Assembly (NCBI GenBank): GCA_937871415.1
Contig: CALMQD010000011.1
Coordinates: forward strand, 1 to 5,566
DNA: 5,566 nt
Origin: an uncultured Phycisphaerales bacterium
GTDB taxonomy: Bacteria; Planctomycetota; Phycisphaerae; Phycisphaerales; UBA1924
Direction: 5' to 3'
This document shows, piece by piece, positions 5,388 to 5,566 of this stretch. How positions within the stretch are numbered: position 1 is the first letter of the stretch; every line of letters begins with the position of its first letter. The position numbers and the translations under genes are program-made. The notes under the pieces are model-generated. The model ran no database searches. It was not told where the DNA came from and worked only from the letters and a program-made list of their open reading frames with translations.

Positions 5388-5566
5388 TCACTCTTGGCCG
5401 GGCTGTTCGCTCGGCAAAGGATCCACCCGGCTCTCCAGCACACTTCCCTGTGAGGCGATCCGCTTCGGGCGCTGCCGATAGGTCGACCCAAGAACAAACC
5501 CAGTCCAGAACCGCACGCAGCCCGTCGCCACAAGCAACACCGCGGCAAAGGGACTGGCGCCGTTGG
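5388..5566 (-). CDS. Membrane protein, C-terminal 58 residues (5' end outside window)
   Basis: On the minus strand a frame entering from the right edge is open for 58 codons to a TGA at 5390-5388. It encodes a hydrophobic stretch (PFAAVLLVATGCVRFW, then TGFVLG), a basic flank (TYRQRPKR) and a polar tail ending EQPGQE. Third codon positions are about three-quarters G or C, which fits coding in this genome. The pattern is that of a last membrane helix followed by a cytoplasmic tail. The stop is 13 bp before the pyrD GTG start and the AAGAG/GAG words near it may serve as the pyrD ribosome binding site, so the two are probably co-transcribed. I do not recognise the family. The same bases are also open in the pyrD frame, but that reading shows no hydrophobic or conserved pattern. 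Confidence 0.6.
   Translation of the reverse strand, partial: NGASPFAAVLLVATGCVRFWTGFVLGSTYRQRPKRIASQGSVLESRVDPLPSEQPGQE

Noticed and set aside
5375..5548. Long N-terminal extension of pyrD (to 5548)
   Set aside because: Class 1 enzymes begin shortly before the NPVMLAAG motif, and the same bases encode a more plausible membrane-protein C-terminus in another frame.

Overview
This is a GC-rich bacterial window with two plus-strand genes on the left converging on three minus-strand genes on the right. The organism is most likely a planctomycete, probably of the Phycisphaerae type. That call is inference, from the wording of the SMC ATPase tail, the strong C-ending codon bias, an exported repeat protein with a PEP-CTERM-like anchor, and intergenic DNA rich in short degenerate repeats. 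No marker gene such as rRNA is present to confirm it.

Layout. Positions 1-53 hold two copies of a perfect 20-bp palindrome, in frame with the C-terminal part of an SMC chromosome-segregation ATPase (2-1069, open at the left edge). A 396-bp gap (1070-1465) holds an 11-bp inverted-repeat pair, a degenerate ~9-bp repeat tract, a candidate sigma70 promoter and a good ribosome binding site. Next is an exported protein of 434 residues (1466-2770) built from HAF-like repeats of exactly 54 residues (162 bp), ending in a PEP-CTERM-like tail. A clear intrinsic terminator follows (2831-2860). The convergent spacer also holds an 8-bp tandem repeat that runs into the last codons and stop codon of the opposing gene.

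On the minus strand, read right to left, are the last 58 codons of a membrane protein (5388-5566, cut by the window edge), a class 1 dihydroorotate dehydrogenase (4379-5374; pyrimidine synthesis), and a secreted serine hydrolase of the beta-lactamase/penicillin-binding fold (3015-4337). Gaps of 13 and 41 bp suggest co-transcription. I see no biochemical reason that links the three. The hydrolase start codon lies inside a predicted 9-bp mRNA stem.

No complete novel multi-gene system is visible. The most unusual features are the palindromic repeat translated in frame inside SMC at the very edge of the sequence, and the repeat protein, whose near-identical DNA repeats differ mainly at alternating residues, as expected for one exposed face of beta strands.
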